From contig JARGFH010000001.1 of NCBI GenBank assembly GCA_029210695.1, positions 62,001-126,000 on the forward strand: DNA of 64,000 nt, given 5' to 3'. This DNA comes from Acidimicrobiia bacterium (lineage in GTDB: Bacteria; Actinomycetota; Acidimicrobiia; Spongiisociales; JAHEDJ01). The translations under genes were made by a program, and so were the position numbers. This document shows, in pieces, positions 35,590-43,893 of this stretch (positions within the stretch are counted from its first letter, which is position 1; each line of letters begins with the position of its first letter). Under the pieces are notes generated by a model. It was not told where the DNA came from. It saw only the letters and a list, made by a program, of their open reading frames with translations, and made no database searches.

Positions 35590-36326
35590 GGTGCCGTCCC
35601 TTCGCCCGTAATGGAGACGGCCGCCACGATCACGAGCATGAATACCAACCCCATGGCCGAGGTCACCACCCGGGGTCGGAGCAGTGTGGCACCCTCGTTG
35701 CCCGCCGCCAGGCGGGTGGCGTCGTAGATGGAGATCGCCCAGGCGACAACGGTGAAAACCAGCAGGACGATTCCGACGGGGCGTCGATTGCCTCCGATCA
35801 TGAGGATGCCAAATGCCAGGCTGGCAATGAGCAAGCCCGCCACTGCCAGACCGAGAGCAGATTCGCCGACCTTGAAGTGCCCGCCGCCGGGCAGGAGGCC
35901 CCACAGGGCGGCCTTGGAGGCTTCGATTTCGGGTCGATCTTCCTCACCGGCTCCGAAAGCCTCGTAGATGGAGGTCTGGCACGATCGACAGCTGTCAACG
36001 GACACCAGATTGACCGTCCCGCAGACCCTGCAGGTCCAGCCATCGGTGACGATGCCGCCGGCCGTAGCGGGCTGTGGTAGGGACACGCCGGGCGGCCGAT
36101 CATGGCGGGTGGGCGGGGCCGGTGGGCCGCCCGGACCCCTCGGCCCACCGACTGGCGGAGCCGGCCTTGCCCGATCCGGTTGAGGTTGCACCGGTTGGCT
36201 GGGGGGAGGAGATTCGGGCATGGCCGGGGAGGACGCCGCCGCAAAACTCGCATAACACTGTCCGCACCACTCGGCTCCGACTGGATTGGCAGCCCCGCAG
36301 GCGGGACACGTGACGATGTCTGGCAT
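35586..36326 (-). CDS. Zinc-ribbon membrane protein
   Basis: The 246-residue protein has an N-terminal zinc ribbon (CPAC and CGQC, residues 7-24), a Pro-rich linker (~30-85), and a RanBP2-type finger GWTCRVCGTVNLVSVDSCRSC (about 96-115). Three or four membrane helices fill residues 150-240. Zinc-ribbon proteins of this kind are common in Actinobacteria and are usually unannotated. First gene of the overlapping run that ends at 30.8 kb. Confidence 0.7.
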   Translation of the reverse strand: MPDIVTCPACGAANPVGAEWCGQCYASFAAASSPAMPESPPPSQPVQPQPDRARPAPPVGGPRGPGGPPAPPTRHDRPPGVSLPQPATAGGIVTDGWTCRVCGTVNLVSVDSCRSCQTSIYEAFGAGEEDRPEIEASKAALWGLLPGGGHFKVGESALGLAVAGLLIASLAFGILMIGGNRRPVGIVLLVFTVVAWAISIYDATRLAAGNEGATLLRPRVVTSAMGLVFMLVIVAAVSITGEGTAP

Positions 36327-36368
36327 GACGCCGTCAGGGTACCGCGCTCAGCACAGACGGCCAGATCA

Positions 36369-38036
36369 TCAAGCTGTGACGGCACCGTCCTCTGCAGAAC
36401 CGACCAGGCGTGCGTACTTGGCCAGAGCGCCCGTCGTGTACCGGGGTTCCGGGGGTTTCCATCCTGCCCGGCGGGTGGCCAGGGTCACCTCATCGACGAG
36501 AAGGTCCAATCGTCGAGCGGGGAGGTCAACGCGGATCCGATCCCCCTCCTCAACGAGGGCCAGGGCGCCGCCGTTTGCTGCTTCCGGGGCCACGTGCCCG
36601 ATGCAGAGACCCGTCGTACCGCCGGAGAATCGTCCGTCGGTGATCAGCAATACATCCTTGCCGAGGCCGGCACCCTTGATGGCCGCCGTGATCTGCAACA
36701 TCTCCCGCATGCCTGGCCCACCCTTCGGACCCTCATAGCGGATGACGACCACGTCGCCCGGGGCCAGATCGTGCCTGAACAGGGCCTCCAGCGCCCCTTG
36801 CTCGTCGTCGAAGACCCGGGCGGAGCCCTCGAAGGTGTTCAGTTCAATGCCTGCGATCTTCACAACGGCGCCTTCGAGCGCCAGCGAACCGCGCAGCACG
36901 GCGATGCCTCCCTCGGGCGCCAGCGGATTGTCACTGGATCTGATCACATCCTGATCGCCGGGAAAGGTGACCCCTGTGAGATTCTCAGCGACCGTCTTGC
37001 CGGTAACGGTTGGGATGTCGCCGTTGATGAGGCCCTCATCGAACAGTGCTCGCATCACGACCGGCACCCCCCCGATGTGATCGAGGTCGACCATGTGATA
37101 GGCGCCGAACGGCTTGAGGTCGCCGATGTGCGGCGTACGGCGGCTGATGATGTCGAAATCCTCCAGGGTCAATTCCACTCCAGCCTCATGGGCGATCGCC
37201 AGAAGATGTAACACCGCGTTCGTCGACCCTCCCAGGGCCATGACCGTCGTGATGGCGTTCTCGAAGGCAGGACGGGTCATGATCTGCCGTGGCCGCAGGT
37301 TGGCATCGAGGAGTCGCATCACGGCTACTCCAGACTGCACCGCATAGTCCTCAAGGCGCGGGTCGGGGGCCGGGACGGTCGCGCTTCCGGGCAACGACAT
37401 TCCGATCGCTTCACCGACCGATGCCATCGTGTTGGCCGTGAACATTCCCGCGCACGAACCCTCCCCGGGACAGGCGGACTGCTCGATCCCGAGTAATTCC
37501 TCCTTGGTGATGGTCCCTTCACTGAAGGCCCCGATCCCTTCGAACACGTCGACGATCGAGATGTCCTTCCCGCGCCAGCGACCGGGCAGACTCGAACCCC
37601 CGTACAGGAACACGCTCGGGAGGTTGGTGCGGGCTGCGGCCATCAGCATGCCGGGGAGGGACTTGTCGCAGCCGGCAATCGTGACCATGGCGTCGAAACG
37701 TTCGGCATGCATCACCAGTTCGACCGAGTCGGCGATCACCTCTCTGCTGACGAGCGACGCCCGCATCCCTTCGTGCCCCATCGCGATCCCGTCGGACACG
37801 GCAATGGTGGCGAAGGTGAGCCCGATGCCGCCTTCCGCCCGGACACCCTCTTTCGCCCGTGCCGCCAGTCGAGGGCCGGAGAGGTTGCAGGGGGTAACCT
37901 CGTTGCCTGCCGAAACAAGGCCGACTTGCGGCTTGGCGAAGTCCTCCTCTTCGAGGCCGACGGCCCGGAGCATTGCTCGCGCTCCTGCCTTGGCCGGTCC
38001 TTCCGTCACATCCTGGGAGTGGATCTTGCGCGTCAT
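36369..38036 (-). CDS. ilvD: Dihydroxy-acid dehydratase
   Basis: Third step of valine and isoleucine synthesis: dehydration of dihydroxy acids to 2-keto acids. Three cysteines for the iron-sulfur cluster are present: Cys50 (EVTPCNLSG), Cys123 ([10 protein letters not shown]) and Cys195 ([14 protein letters not shown]). At 555 residues it is full length. It is transcribed away from ilvBNC and lies about 4 kb from it, separated by unrelated genes. No leader or attenuator is evident before its start. Confidence 0.96.
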   Translation of the reverse strand: MTRKIHSQDVTEGPAKAGARAMLRAVGLEEEDFAKPQVGLVSAGNEVTPCNLSGPRLAARAKEGVRAEGGIGLTFATIAVSDGIAMGHEGMRASLVSREVIADSVELVMHAERFDAMVTIAGCDKSLPGMLMAAARTNLPSVFLYGGSSLPGRWRGKDISIVDVFEGIGAFSEGTITKEELLGIEQSACPGEGSCAGMFTANTMASVGEAIGMSLPGSATVPAPDPRLEDYAVQSGVAVMRLLDANLRPRQIMTRPAFENAITTVMALGGSTNAVLHLLAIAHEAGVELTLEDFDIISRRTPHIGDLKPFGAYHMVDLDHIGGVPVVMRALFDEGLINGDIPTVTGKTVAENLTGVTFPGDQDVIRSSDNPLAPEGGIAVLRGSLALEGAVVKIAGIELNTFEGSARVFDDEQGALEALFRHDLAPGDVVVIRYEGPKGGPGMREMLQITAAIKGAGLGKDVLLITDGRFSGGTTGLCIGHVAPEAANGGALALVEEGDRIRVDLPARRLDLLVDEVTLATRRAGWKPPEPRYTTGALAKYARLVGSAEDGAVTA

Positions 38037-38073
38037 GTGAGCATGGTACGCAGCGCGGGTGAGTCAGGAGGCA

Positions 38074-39168
38074 TCAATCGAGATTGCCGAGCGCGGCGTC
38101 GATCTCGCCCAGCACAGCCGGATCGTGCTCCACTGCTCTGCGTGCGGCCAAGGCGGGCCTGGCCTCTTCACCCATCTCTCCGAGGGCCCAGGCCGCATGG
38201 CACCGAAGCGTTGCACGGCGATGGCCGAGGTACCGTGCCAGGATCGGGAGGTGTTCTGGTAGACCCGAGTTACCGAGCGCGATGAGAGCGTTCCGCCGGA
38301 TGTAGTCCGGGTCGCGCTTGGGGATGAACCAGTGTCCGGCGAAATCGAGCAACGCCTCATCATCGGCCGACAGAAGCTCGGTAAGGTCGATCCGCTCACT
38401 CTCCACCGTCTGTTCCAGAGAGTTGTGCCCGGGCGGGCAGGCGTCGAGGCAGTCATCGCAGCCGTAGATGCGATCTCCCCACGGCCTGCGCAACGAAACC
38501 GGGATGACACCGGCAGTCTGAGCCCAGTAGGCAATGCATCGTGTCGCATCGAGGACCCCGGGTGCGATCAAGGCTCCCGTGGGACACGCCGGAATACAAG
38601 CGTCGCATTTGCCGCAGTCGCGTCGCATCGCTTCGCTCACGGGGAGATCGGCGTCGGTGACGATCGAACCCAACAGCAACCACGGTCCGTGCTTCGGTGA
38701 TATCACCATCGTGCTCTTACCCCACCAGGCGACCCCGGCCCTGACCGCGGCGGCACGATCCACCAGCCGGCCGTCATCGACCAGAGCTTCCACCCGGAAC
38801 CCCGACGCCGCCAGCAGCTCTGTCAGCATTCCGAGACCGGCACGGAGCGGGGCGTAGTGATCCCGGGTCGCGAACCGGGCTATTCGCCCACCTGCGCCGT
38901 CGGGCGGACCGGGCGAGCCGGCCATGGGAACATACGTGCTCGCCGCAACGACGAGTGACTTCGCCCACGGGAACGACCGGCGAACATCTGTAGCGAGATC
39001 CGGATCGCGATAGGTGAATCCAAGCCGGCCCGACAAGCCGCCGGCCTTTCGCTCGTGCATAGTCCGCCCCACCGCCTCAAACGGCTCAGCTGAGGCGATC
39101 CCGAAACCATCGAGTCCGGCGTGATCAGCGGCAGCCCGCAAGCGCACAACAAGTTGTTCCACCCGCAC
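38074..39168 (-). CDS. queG: Epoxyqueuosine reductase (QueG-like)
   Basis: A cobalamin- and iron-sulfur-dependent reductase that converts epoxyqueuosine to queuosine in tRNA. Two 4Fe-4S cluster motifs are visible: CGKCDACIPACPTGAL (Cys185, 188, 191, 195) and CIAYWAQ with YGCDDCLDACPPG (Cys211, 237, 240, 244). A C-terminal HEAT-like region (RRNALIALGNSGLPEHLPIL) is typical of full-length QueG. No other queuosine gene lies nearby, so the call rests on sequence alone. Confidence 0.88.
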   Translation of the reverse strand: MRVEQLVVRLRAAADHAGLDGFGIASAEPFEAVGRTMHERKAGGLSGRLGFTYRDPDLATDVRRSFPWAKSLVVAASTYVPMAGSPGPPDGAGGRIARFATRDHYAPLRAGLGMLTELLAASGFRVEALVDDGRLVDRAAAVRAGVAWWGKSTMVISPKHGPWLLLGSIVTDADLPVSEAMRRDCGKCDACIPACPTGALIAPGVLDATRCIAYWAQTAGVIPVSLRRPWGDRIYGCDDCLDACPPGHNSLEQTVESERIDLTELLSADDEALLDFAGHWFIPKRDPDYIRRNALIALGNSGLPEHLPILARYLGHRRATLRCHAAWALGEMGEEARPALAARRAVEHDPAVLGEIDAALGNLD

Positions 39169-39185
39169 AGGCTACGGCGTCTGCG

Positions 39186-39386
39186 TCATCCATTTGCAGC
39201 TGTTGGTTCTTCCCTGCGTGGAATCAGCCGGAGCCGGGGAACAAGCCCCACTTCGGCCAGGTTTCCCAACGCCTCGGTCTCCGTGTCGTTCAGTTCCACC
39301 GGCCCGGCCGCGAGCAGGTACGTAACCACGCAATCCGTGCACGCATCCGTGTTGCGCATCGCGCAGACGTCACAATCGATTCGCAT
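39186..39386 (-). CDS. Small Cys-rich protein, 66 aa
   Basis: The N-terminus MRIDCDVCAMRNTDACTDCV has four cysteines in CxxC-x7-CxxC spacing, likely a zinc or iron-sulfur site. The remaining residues are acidic then basic (VPRLRLIPRREEP). A ribosome-binding site GGAAGG precedes the ATG. It lies 17 bp upstream of queG on the same strand and could be co-transcribed. I do not know this family. Confidence 0.65.
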   Translation of the reverse strand: MRIDCDVCAMRNTDACTDCVVTYLLAAGPVELNDTETEALGNLAEVGLVPRLRLIPRREEPTAANG

Positions 39387-39451
39387 GGCTTCCTTCCTGT
39401 TCGTGATTCCTCGCTCACCGTATCGTGAGGGTGGGACAGAAAAGGAGCCGC

Positions 39452-39486
39452 GGGTTCCGGGTCGCGGGTCGCGGGTCGCGGGTCGC
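39452..39486. repeat. Four perfect GGGTCGC heptamers
   Basis: GGGTCGC repeats four times without error at 39459-39486, preceded by the degenerate unit GGGTTCC. The array ends on the stop codon of the inositol-phosphatase-like gene. It belongs to the heptamer arrays seen in other gaps of this window. Confidence 0.8.
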
Positions 39487-40253
39487 TACACGGCGCCAAG
39501 CAGACCCAGCACCTCGTCGTGGACCAGGCCGTTGCTCGATATCGCCGTGCCCCCTTCGTATGTCGTCCGACCACGGAAGTCGGTGAACCGTCCGCCGGCT
39601 TCCTCAACGATGATTTGGAGGGCGGCAAGATCCCACGGGTTGACGATCGGCTCTGCGGCGATATCCACTGCGCCCTCCGCTACGAGCATGTGCGACCAGA
39701 AATCCCCGAATCCCCTCGTACGCCAGCAGCGCCTGGAGAGCGACCGACCCTCTTCTCCAAGGCCGTGGTCATCGAAGTCGAGGAGACTACTGATCGACAG
39801 CTGTGCGTCTTCCAAAGCGGCGATACTGGAAACGCTGATCGGTTCACCGTTGAGAAATGCACCGTGGCCGTTTGCCGCCCACCATCGGCGGCCGAGGGCG
39901 GGAGCGGTGACGACACCGACCTCTGCATGCCCGGCTCGTGTCAGGGCGATCAGGGTGGCGAACACAGGGATACCGCGCACGTAGTTCATGGTGGCGTCGA
40001 TTGGATCGATGATCCACGTCCACTCACCCGACCCAGACGTGCCGTACTCCTCCCCCAGGACCGCGTGATTCACCCGCTGCTCGGTAATTCGCTCACGAAG
40101 GAGTTGTTCAACTCGTCGGTCGGCTTCTGAAACGGGTGTCATGTCCGGCTTCGTGTCTACGACCAGATCCAGCGCCTTGAAGCCGGCCAGAGTTACGCGA
40201 TCGGCGAGGTCGGCTAGACCTAGCGCAAACTCGAGTTCGATGGGGAGGTCCAT
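39486..40253 (-). CDS. Inositol monophosphatase family protein
   Basis: A lithium-sensitive-type Mg-dependent phosphatase of 255 residues. The motifs LGEEYG (Glu68-Glu69) and IIDPIDATMNYVRGIP (Asp83, Asp86) bind metal, and the later NPWDLAALQIIVEEAGG holds the third Asp. The usual DPIDGT reads DPIDAT, a Gly-to-Ala change beside the active site. It could act on inositol phosphate, histidinol phosphate or another sugar phosphate. ATG 40253 overlaps the NYN gene's stop (TGATG). Confidence 0.87.
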   Translation of the reverse strand: MDLPIELEFALGLADLADRVTLAGFKALDLVVDTKPDMTPVSEADRRVEQLLRERITEQRVNHAVLGEEYGTSGSGEWTWIIDPIDATMNYVRGIPVFATLIALTRAGHAEVGVVTAPALGRRWWAANGHGAFLNGEPISVSSIAALEDAQLSISSLLDFDDHGLGEEGRSLSRRCWRTRGFGDFWSHMLVAEGAVDIAAEPIVNPWDLAALQIIVEEAGGRFTDFRGRTTYEGGTAISSNGLVHDEVLGLLGAV

Positions 40254-41467
40254 CACCTGCCTCGCATCCATCCAACGAACGATTCGCTCCATAGGGCGAT
40301 GGCGCCGTTGTACTCTGCACGTTCTCGCACTTCTCGATCCGTGGATACCACGATCACGTCGCCGGGGAGGACTGCTGCCAGTCGAACGACCTCGTCGTCT
40401 GCGCTGCGCACGAACCTGGTTTCGATCGGACCGGGGATTGTTGCTTCCTCCTCAGTCGAATCGAACACGAGGACGATCGGCAATGGACCTTTTGCCAAAC
40501 GTCGGAGGCGGATCAGGCCCTCCCTGACCTGTTCACGCAACTCCGGTGTAGAAAACCTGCTCTCGTCGAGTTGGAACGAAACGTTGTAGCCGTCGACGAC
40601 GAGGGTTATGGGTCGCTCCTGCTGCAGCATCCAACGGATTGCGTCGACCTGATCCGGCCGGATACCGTCTGGAACGACGAGCGCGGGAGGCTTCCCGCCC
40701 TTGATGTCTGCATCGGTCGAGCGGGGGCGCATCGCCAACATGAGCTCATCGAGCATCTTCGCCATCTCGAGGGGATCACCGGTCCGCCAGATCCGAGGGC
40801 TTCCGTCGTCTTCGCCGGTGCGCTCGGCCCGCCGTTCTTTGAGCAGCATGTGCTTGAGCGACTCGATCCGGCCATCAGCCTCGACCAGGTCTGTCCGTAA
40901 CCGACCGACCTCGGCCCGCGCCTTTCGCAAATCCTTCTCGAGATCTGCCGAAGGTGCGGCCGCCGCAGTGCGGGCGGCCTCGGCGGCGATTCTCGCTTCC
41001 TTGACCTTCTTATCCGCCGTCCGCCGGGCGTCCGCAAGAGCGGCCCGAGCAGAGCGTTCCTTCTCTTTGGACGCCTCGAGGGCCGACTTCATCCGCTCCA
41101 TCGTCTGTTGGAGTGCCACGACCTCTGTACCCATCTGCGCCTGCTCACGATCAGCACTCAGCGCCAAGAGGCTTTGCTCCCAGTCCTCCGGGCGGTGCAG
41201 AAAGAGACCCGCCGCCGCCAGGTCTGGTTCGCCGGACTCCGGGTCGGCCTCCACCATCGCATCGGTGACCTTGTCGCGCAGCCACGTGTTCTCATCGATT
41301 TCGTAGAGCAGGCTCCGGGCGTAGGGCGGAGTGAGCCGCCGACCGGAATTCTTGGCCACTTTCCGCAGAGAGGCCGGGACCTCTTCGGGTTCCAGGTCCC
41401 GCAAAACGCCGCGAGCGGCTTCAAGGACCGGGTCGAGCAGCTTCAAGAGCGTGTTGGAACACTTCAC
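40253..41467 (-). CDS. NYN/PIN-like (YacP-type) protein with coiled coil
   Basis: An all-helical N-terminal domain with a long Lys/Ala/Glu-rich coiled coil (about residues 110-200) leads into a C-terminal YacP/NYN domain: LVVDGYNVSFQLDES, GPLPIVLVFDSTE and VIVVSTDREVRERA carry the acidic residues typical of PIN-like RNases. A role in RNA processing is likely, as for YacP/Rae1 homologs. I set the start at GTG 41467; a longer frame to 41506 would begin inside a palindromic repeat. No clear ribosome-binding site decides this. Confidence 0.82.
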   Translation of the reverse strand: MKCSNTLLKLLDPVLEAARGVLRDLEPEEVPASLRKVAKNSGRRLTPPYARSLLYEIDENTWLRDKVTDAMVEADPESGEPDLAAAGLFLHRPEDWEQSLLALSADREQAQMGTEVVALQQTMERMKSALEASKEKERSARAALADARRTADKKVKEARIAAEAARTAAAAPSADLEKDLRKARAEVGRLRTDLVEADGRIESLKHMLLKERRAERTGEDDGSPRIWRTGDPLEMAKMLDELMLAMRPRSTDADIKGGKPPALVVPDGIRPDQVDAIRWMLQQERPITLVVDGYNVSFQLDESRFSTPELREQVREGLIRLRRLAKGPLPIVLVFDSTEEEATIPGPIETRFVRSADDEVVRLAAVLPGDVIVVSTDREVRERAEYNGAIALWSESFVGWMRGR

Positions 41468-41494
41468 GTCGGCCAGGGTACAAACCTCATGGAC

Positions 41495-41544
41495 TTTTCT
41501 GCGCAATGCAATGGACCGTCACGCGCCAATGTATTGCGGAGAAA
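41495..41544. repeat. Palindromic intergenic repeat, copy 3 (diverged, inverted)
   Basis: In reverse complement it aligns to the repeats at 11956 and 12018: ends TTTCTCCGCAATAC and CATTGCATTGCGCAGAAA are conserved, the centre differs. It fills the gap between the DksA-like gene's end and the NYN gene. Confidence 0.7.
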
Positions 41545-41545
41545 C

Positions 41546-41887
41546 TCAGGGTCGGGCGGCGCCGGAGCTGCAAAGGACGCACATGGCCGTGGACGGAATC
41601 GCCTCCATGCGTTCGAGCGGGATCCGTTGGCCGCAGCCGTCGCATATGCCGTATGTTCCCTGTTCGAGCTTGCTGAGAGCTCGATCGATGTCGGCAATAG
41701 AGCGAAAAATCGACCGCGCCGTTGCGGTTGTACTGATCCGCTCGACGGCTTCAGTGGTTCCGTCCCCAACGCGTTTGCCGAAAGACACATTGGCTCCGGA
41801 CTCGGGCGGTGCCGTCAACCGGGCGAGCTCGGCGCTCAAGTCATGCCTTCGCTGTCTCAGGCTGCTGTTCAGTTCTTCGAAGCTCAA
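41546..41887 (-). CDS. DksA/TraR-type zinc finger protein
   Basis: A 113-residue protein with a helical N-terminus (FEELNSSLRQRRHDLSAELA) and a C4 zinc finger CDGCGQRIPLERMEAIP then CVLC at the end. DksA-type proteins bind RNA polymerase secondary channel or act as small regulators; in Actinobacteria the RbpA/CarD partners differ, so its exact role is open. TTG 41887 with GAGG eight bases upstream is my start; ATG 41950 is an alternative. It is divergent from the ilvB promoter. Confidence 0.8.
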   Translation of the reverse strand: MSFEELNSSLRQRRHDLSAELARLTAPPESGANVSFGKRVGDGTTEAVERISTTATARSIFRSIADIDRALSKLEQGTYGICDGCGQRIPLERMEAIPSTAMCVLCSSGAARP

Positions 41888-41974
41888 ATCGACATCCTCA
41901 GGAGAACGCGGGCCGCATCTCGGTGTGCAGAACGTTACTGATCGCCTCATGCCGATCCGCTCAAATCCGGGAGA

Positions 41975-42003
41975 TTGACATCGGCCCGGCTTTGGCCCAT
42001 ACT
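41975..42003 (+). promoter_or_regulatory. Predicted promoter of the ilvBNC operon
   Basis: A perfect -35 TTGACA (41975-41980) is followed after 17 bp by CATACT (41998-42003), a 4/6 match to TATAAT. Transcription would begin near 42010, only a few bases before the ATG of the leader peptide at 42014, so the leader would be almost leaderless. Confidence 0.65.
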
Positions 42004-42013
42004 GCCGCTCCAC

Positions 42014-42046
42014 ATGTTCTCAACAGAGATCCTCGTACTTCAATAG
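42014..42046 (+). CDS. ilvB leader peptide, 10 aa
   Basis: The ATG at 42014 encodes MFSTEILVLQ and a TAG stop. Four consecutive codons, Ile-Leu-Val-Leu, use exactly the amino acids whose synthesis the downstream operon begins. The stop codon touches a hairpin, and a terminator follows 40 bp later. This is the layout of a ribosome-mediated attenuation leader, as known for ilvBNC in Corynebacterium. No ribosome-binding site is seen, which fits a leaderless start. Confidence 0.65.
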   Translation: MFSTEILVLQ

Positions 42047-42108
42047 GCACATACGTCACAACCAGGACGTGTGTGCCCTCCGATGCCCTCCGAGCCGGAG
42101 GGTTTTTT
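42046..42108 (+). terminator. Pause hairpin and intrinsic terminator (attenuator)
   Basis: A 12-bp stem (42046-42057 with 42066-42077, one wobble pair) begins at the leader stop codon. A second stem CCCTCCG/CGGAGGG (42086-42092 with 42096-42102) is followed by TTTTTT (42103-42108), a textbook intrinsic terminator 22 bp before the ilvB ATG. CCCTCCG also occurs at 42076-42082, overlapping the first stem, so it could compete for the same partner; I could not define a clear antiterminator by eye. Confidence 0.75.
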
Positions 42109-42130
42109 GTATCCCGACCGAAGGAACACG

Positions 42131-43834
42131 ATGAACACAATCAGCGGAGCCCAGGCAGTCATCAAGGCACTGGAACGCGAGGGCGTCGACATCGTATTCG
42201 GCGTGCCGGGAGGAGCGATCCTCCCGGCCTACGATCCGCTGTACGACTCCCCCATTCGACACGTGCTGGCGCGCCATGAACAAGGCGCCGGCCATATGGC
42301 AGAGGGGTACGCCTGGGCGACGGGCAAGGTCGGGGTCTGCATCGTCACCTCCGGTCCGGCTGCCACCAACCTGGTAACGCCGCTGGCGAACGCGCTGATG
42401 GATTCCATACCGATCGTCGCCATCACCGGACAGGTCGCAACCACTTCGGTCGGTAACGATGCATTCCAGGAGGCCTACACCACCGGGATCACGATGAATG
42501 CCACGAAGCACAACTACTTCGTGACCAACCCCGATGACATTCCCGACGTCATTCACGAGGCGTTTCACATTGCCGCGACGGGACGACCGGGACCGGTGCT
42601 GGTCGATCTACCCAAGGACATCCTCAACGCGCACCTCAAGTGGCACAAGCCACCGAAGCTGGATCTGCCCGGATACAAACCGACGGTCGAGGGCCACCCG
42701 CGCCGGATACTGGAAGCAATCAAACTGATCGAATCCGCCCACCGACCCGTCATCTACGCGGGTGGCGGAATCATCAAGGCGAACGCGGCGGACCAGCTCC
42801 GCATGTTCGCAGAGCAAACGAACGCTCCCGTCGTCACAACCCTCATGGGTCTCGGTGGGTTCCCCGGTGACCACGACCTCTTCCTCGGAATGCCGGGCAT
42901 GCACGGAACGTACGCAGCCACCACGGCAATCCAGAAGGCCGACCTCCTCATTGCGCTCGGAGTCCGTTTCGACGACCGGGTTACCGGCAACCCGGACTTC
43001 TTCGCCCCGCACGCCAGCGTGATCCACGTCGACGTCGACCCTGCGGAAATCGGCAAAGTCCGCCAGGCAGAAATCCCGATCGTCGGGGATGTCGGCCGGA
43101 TTTTGGAACAGATGCTCGAGGCATGGGCAAAACGGCCGGCACCCGACCACAAAGAATGGTTGGAGAAGGTGAATAGCTGGCGCACCGACAACCCGGTTCG
43201 CTTCGACCAGCAGCCCGACGGGCCGCTGAAACCGCAGTACGTGATCGAGGAGCTCTACCGGCGGACGGGTGGCGACGCCATCGTCGTGTCGGGAGTCGGT
43301 CAGCACCAGATGTGGACGGCACTCCACTGGAAGTTCTCCAGACCACGCGAATGGATCAACTCCGGCGGGCTCGGCACCATGGGCTTCGGCGTTCCCGCCG
43401 CCATCGGCGCCAAAGCCGGAGCGCCCGAGCGAACGGTCTATCTGATCGACGGCGACGGGTCGTTCCAAATGACGCATCAAGAACTGGCCACCGCCTCGGC
43501 GGAGGGTTTCCCGATCAAGATTGCCCTCATCAACAACGGTGTGCACGGCATGGTTCGCCAGTGGCAGACACTCTTCTACGGGAGCCGCTATTCGGGGAGT
43601 GAGCTGGGGCGGGACACGGTCAACTTCCCGATGCTCGCCGAAGCAATGGGTTGCGTCGGTATGCGGGTCGAAACACCAGGAGAGGTCGGCCCGGCAATCG
43701 AGAAATCGCTCTCGATCAACGACCGGCCGGTCCTGATCGAGTTCGTGGTCGATCCGGACGAGATGGTGTTCCCGATGGTGCCGGCAGGTGGTTCGAATGA
43801 TCAAATCATCCTTGGACCGGAGGACTTGGAATGA
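42131..43834 (+). CDS. ilvB: Acetolactate synthase large subunit
   Basis: The thiamine-diphosphate enzyme of the first common step for valine, leucine and isoleucine. Catalytic Glu50 lies in LARHEQGAGHMAEGYA, and the ThDP motif runs from GDGSFQ (residue 441) to NNG (about 470). FAD-domain segments such as YAGGGIIKANA are present. ATG 42131 follows GAAGGAA and is preferred over the in-frame GTG 42071, which lies within the attenuator. Length of 567 residues is normal. It heads the ilvBNC-leuAB run. Confidence 0.96.
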   Translation: MNTISGAQAVIKALEREGVDIVFGVPGGAILPAYDPLYDSPIRHVLARHEQGAGHMAEGYAWATGKVGVCIVTSGPAATNLVTPLANALMDSIPIVAITGQVATTSVGNDAFQEAYTTGITMNATKHNYFVTNPDDIPDVIHEAFHIAATGRPGPVLVDLPKDILNAHLKWHKPPKLDLPGYKPTVEGHPRRILEAIKLIESAHRPVIYAGGGIIKANAADQLRMFAEQTNAPVVTTLMGLGGFPGDHDLFLGMPGMHGTYAATTAIQKADLLIALGVRFDDRVTGNPDFFAPHASVIHVDVDPAEIGKVRQAEIPIVGDVGRILEQMLEAWAKRPAPDHKEWLEKVNSWRTDNPVRFDQQPDGPLKPQYVIEELYRRTGGDAIVVSGVGQHQMWTALHWKFSRPREWINSGGLGTMGFGVPAAIGAKAGAPERTVYLIDGDGSFQMTHQELATASAEGFPIKIALINNGVHGMVRQWQTLFYGSRYSGSELGRDTVNFPMLAEAMGCVGMRVETPGEVGPAIEKSLSINDRPVLIEFVVDPDEMVFPMVPAGGSNDQIILGPEDLE

Positions 43835-43893
43835 GCGCCGTGAGCTATCGGCCACCAACTGAGGTCCGCCTACGACCCTGGAGTGCTTCATGA
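43831..43893 (+). CDS. 20-codon ORF coupling ilvB to ilvN
   Basis: An ORF encoding MSAVSYRPPTEVRLRPWSAS. Its ATG overlaps the ilvB stop (ATGA at 43831) and its TGA overlaps the ilvN ATG (ATGA at 43890). A strong ribosome-binding site GGAGG lies seven bases before its ATG, inside ilvB. It occupies the whole ilvB-ilvN gap. It may be a translational relay or a real microprotein; no similarity is recognised. Confidence 0.5.
   Translation: MSAVSYRPPTEVRLRPWSAS

Noticed and set aside
39459-39486. Tandem GGGTCGC units considered as a CRISPR or origin iteron array.
   Set aside because: Repeats are seven bases with no spacers, no cas genes nearby, and no replication genes; they fit the other heptamer arrays.
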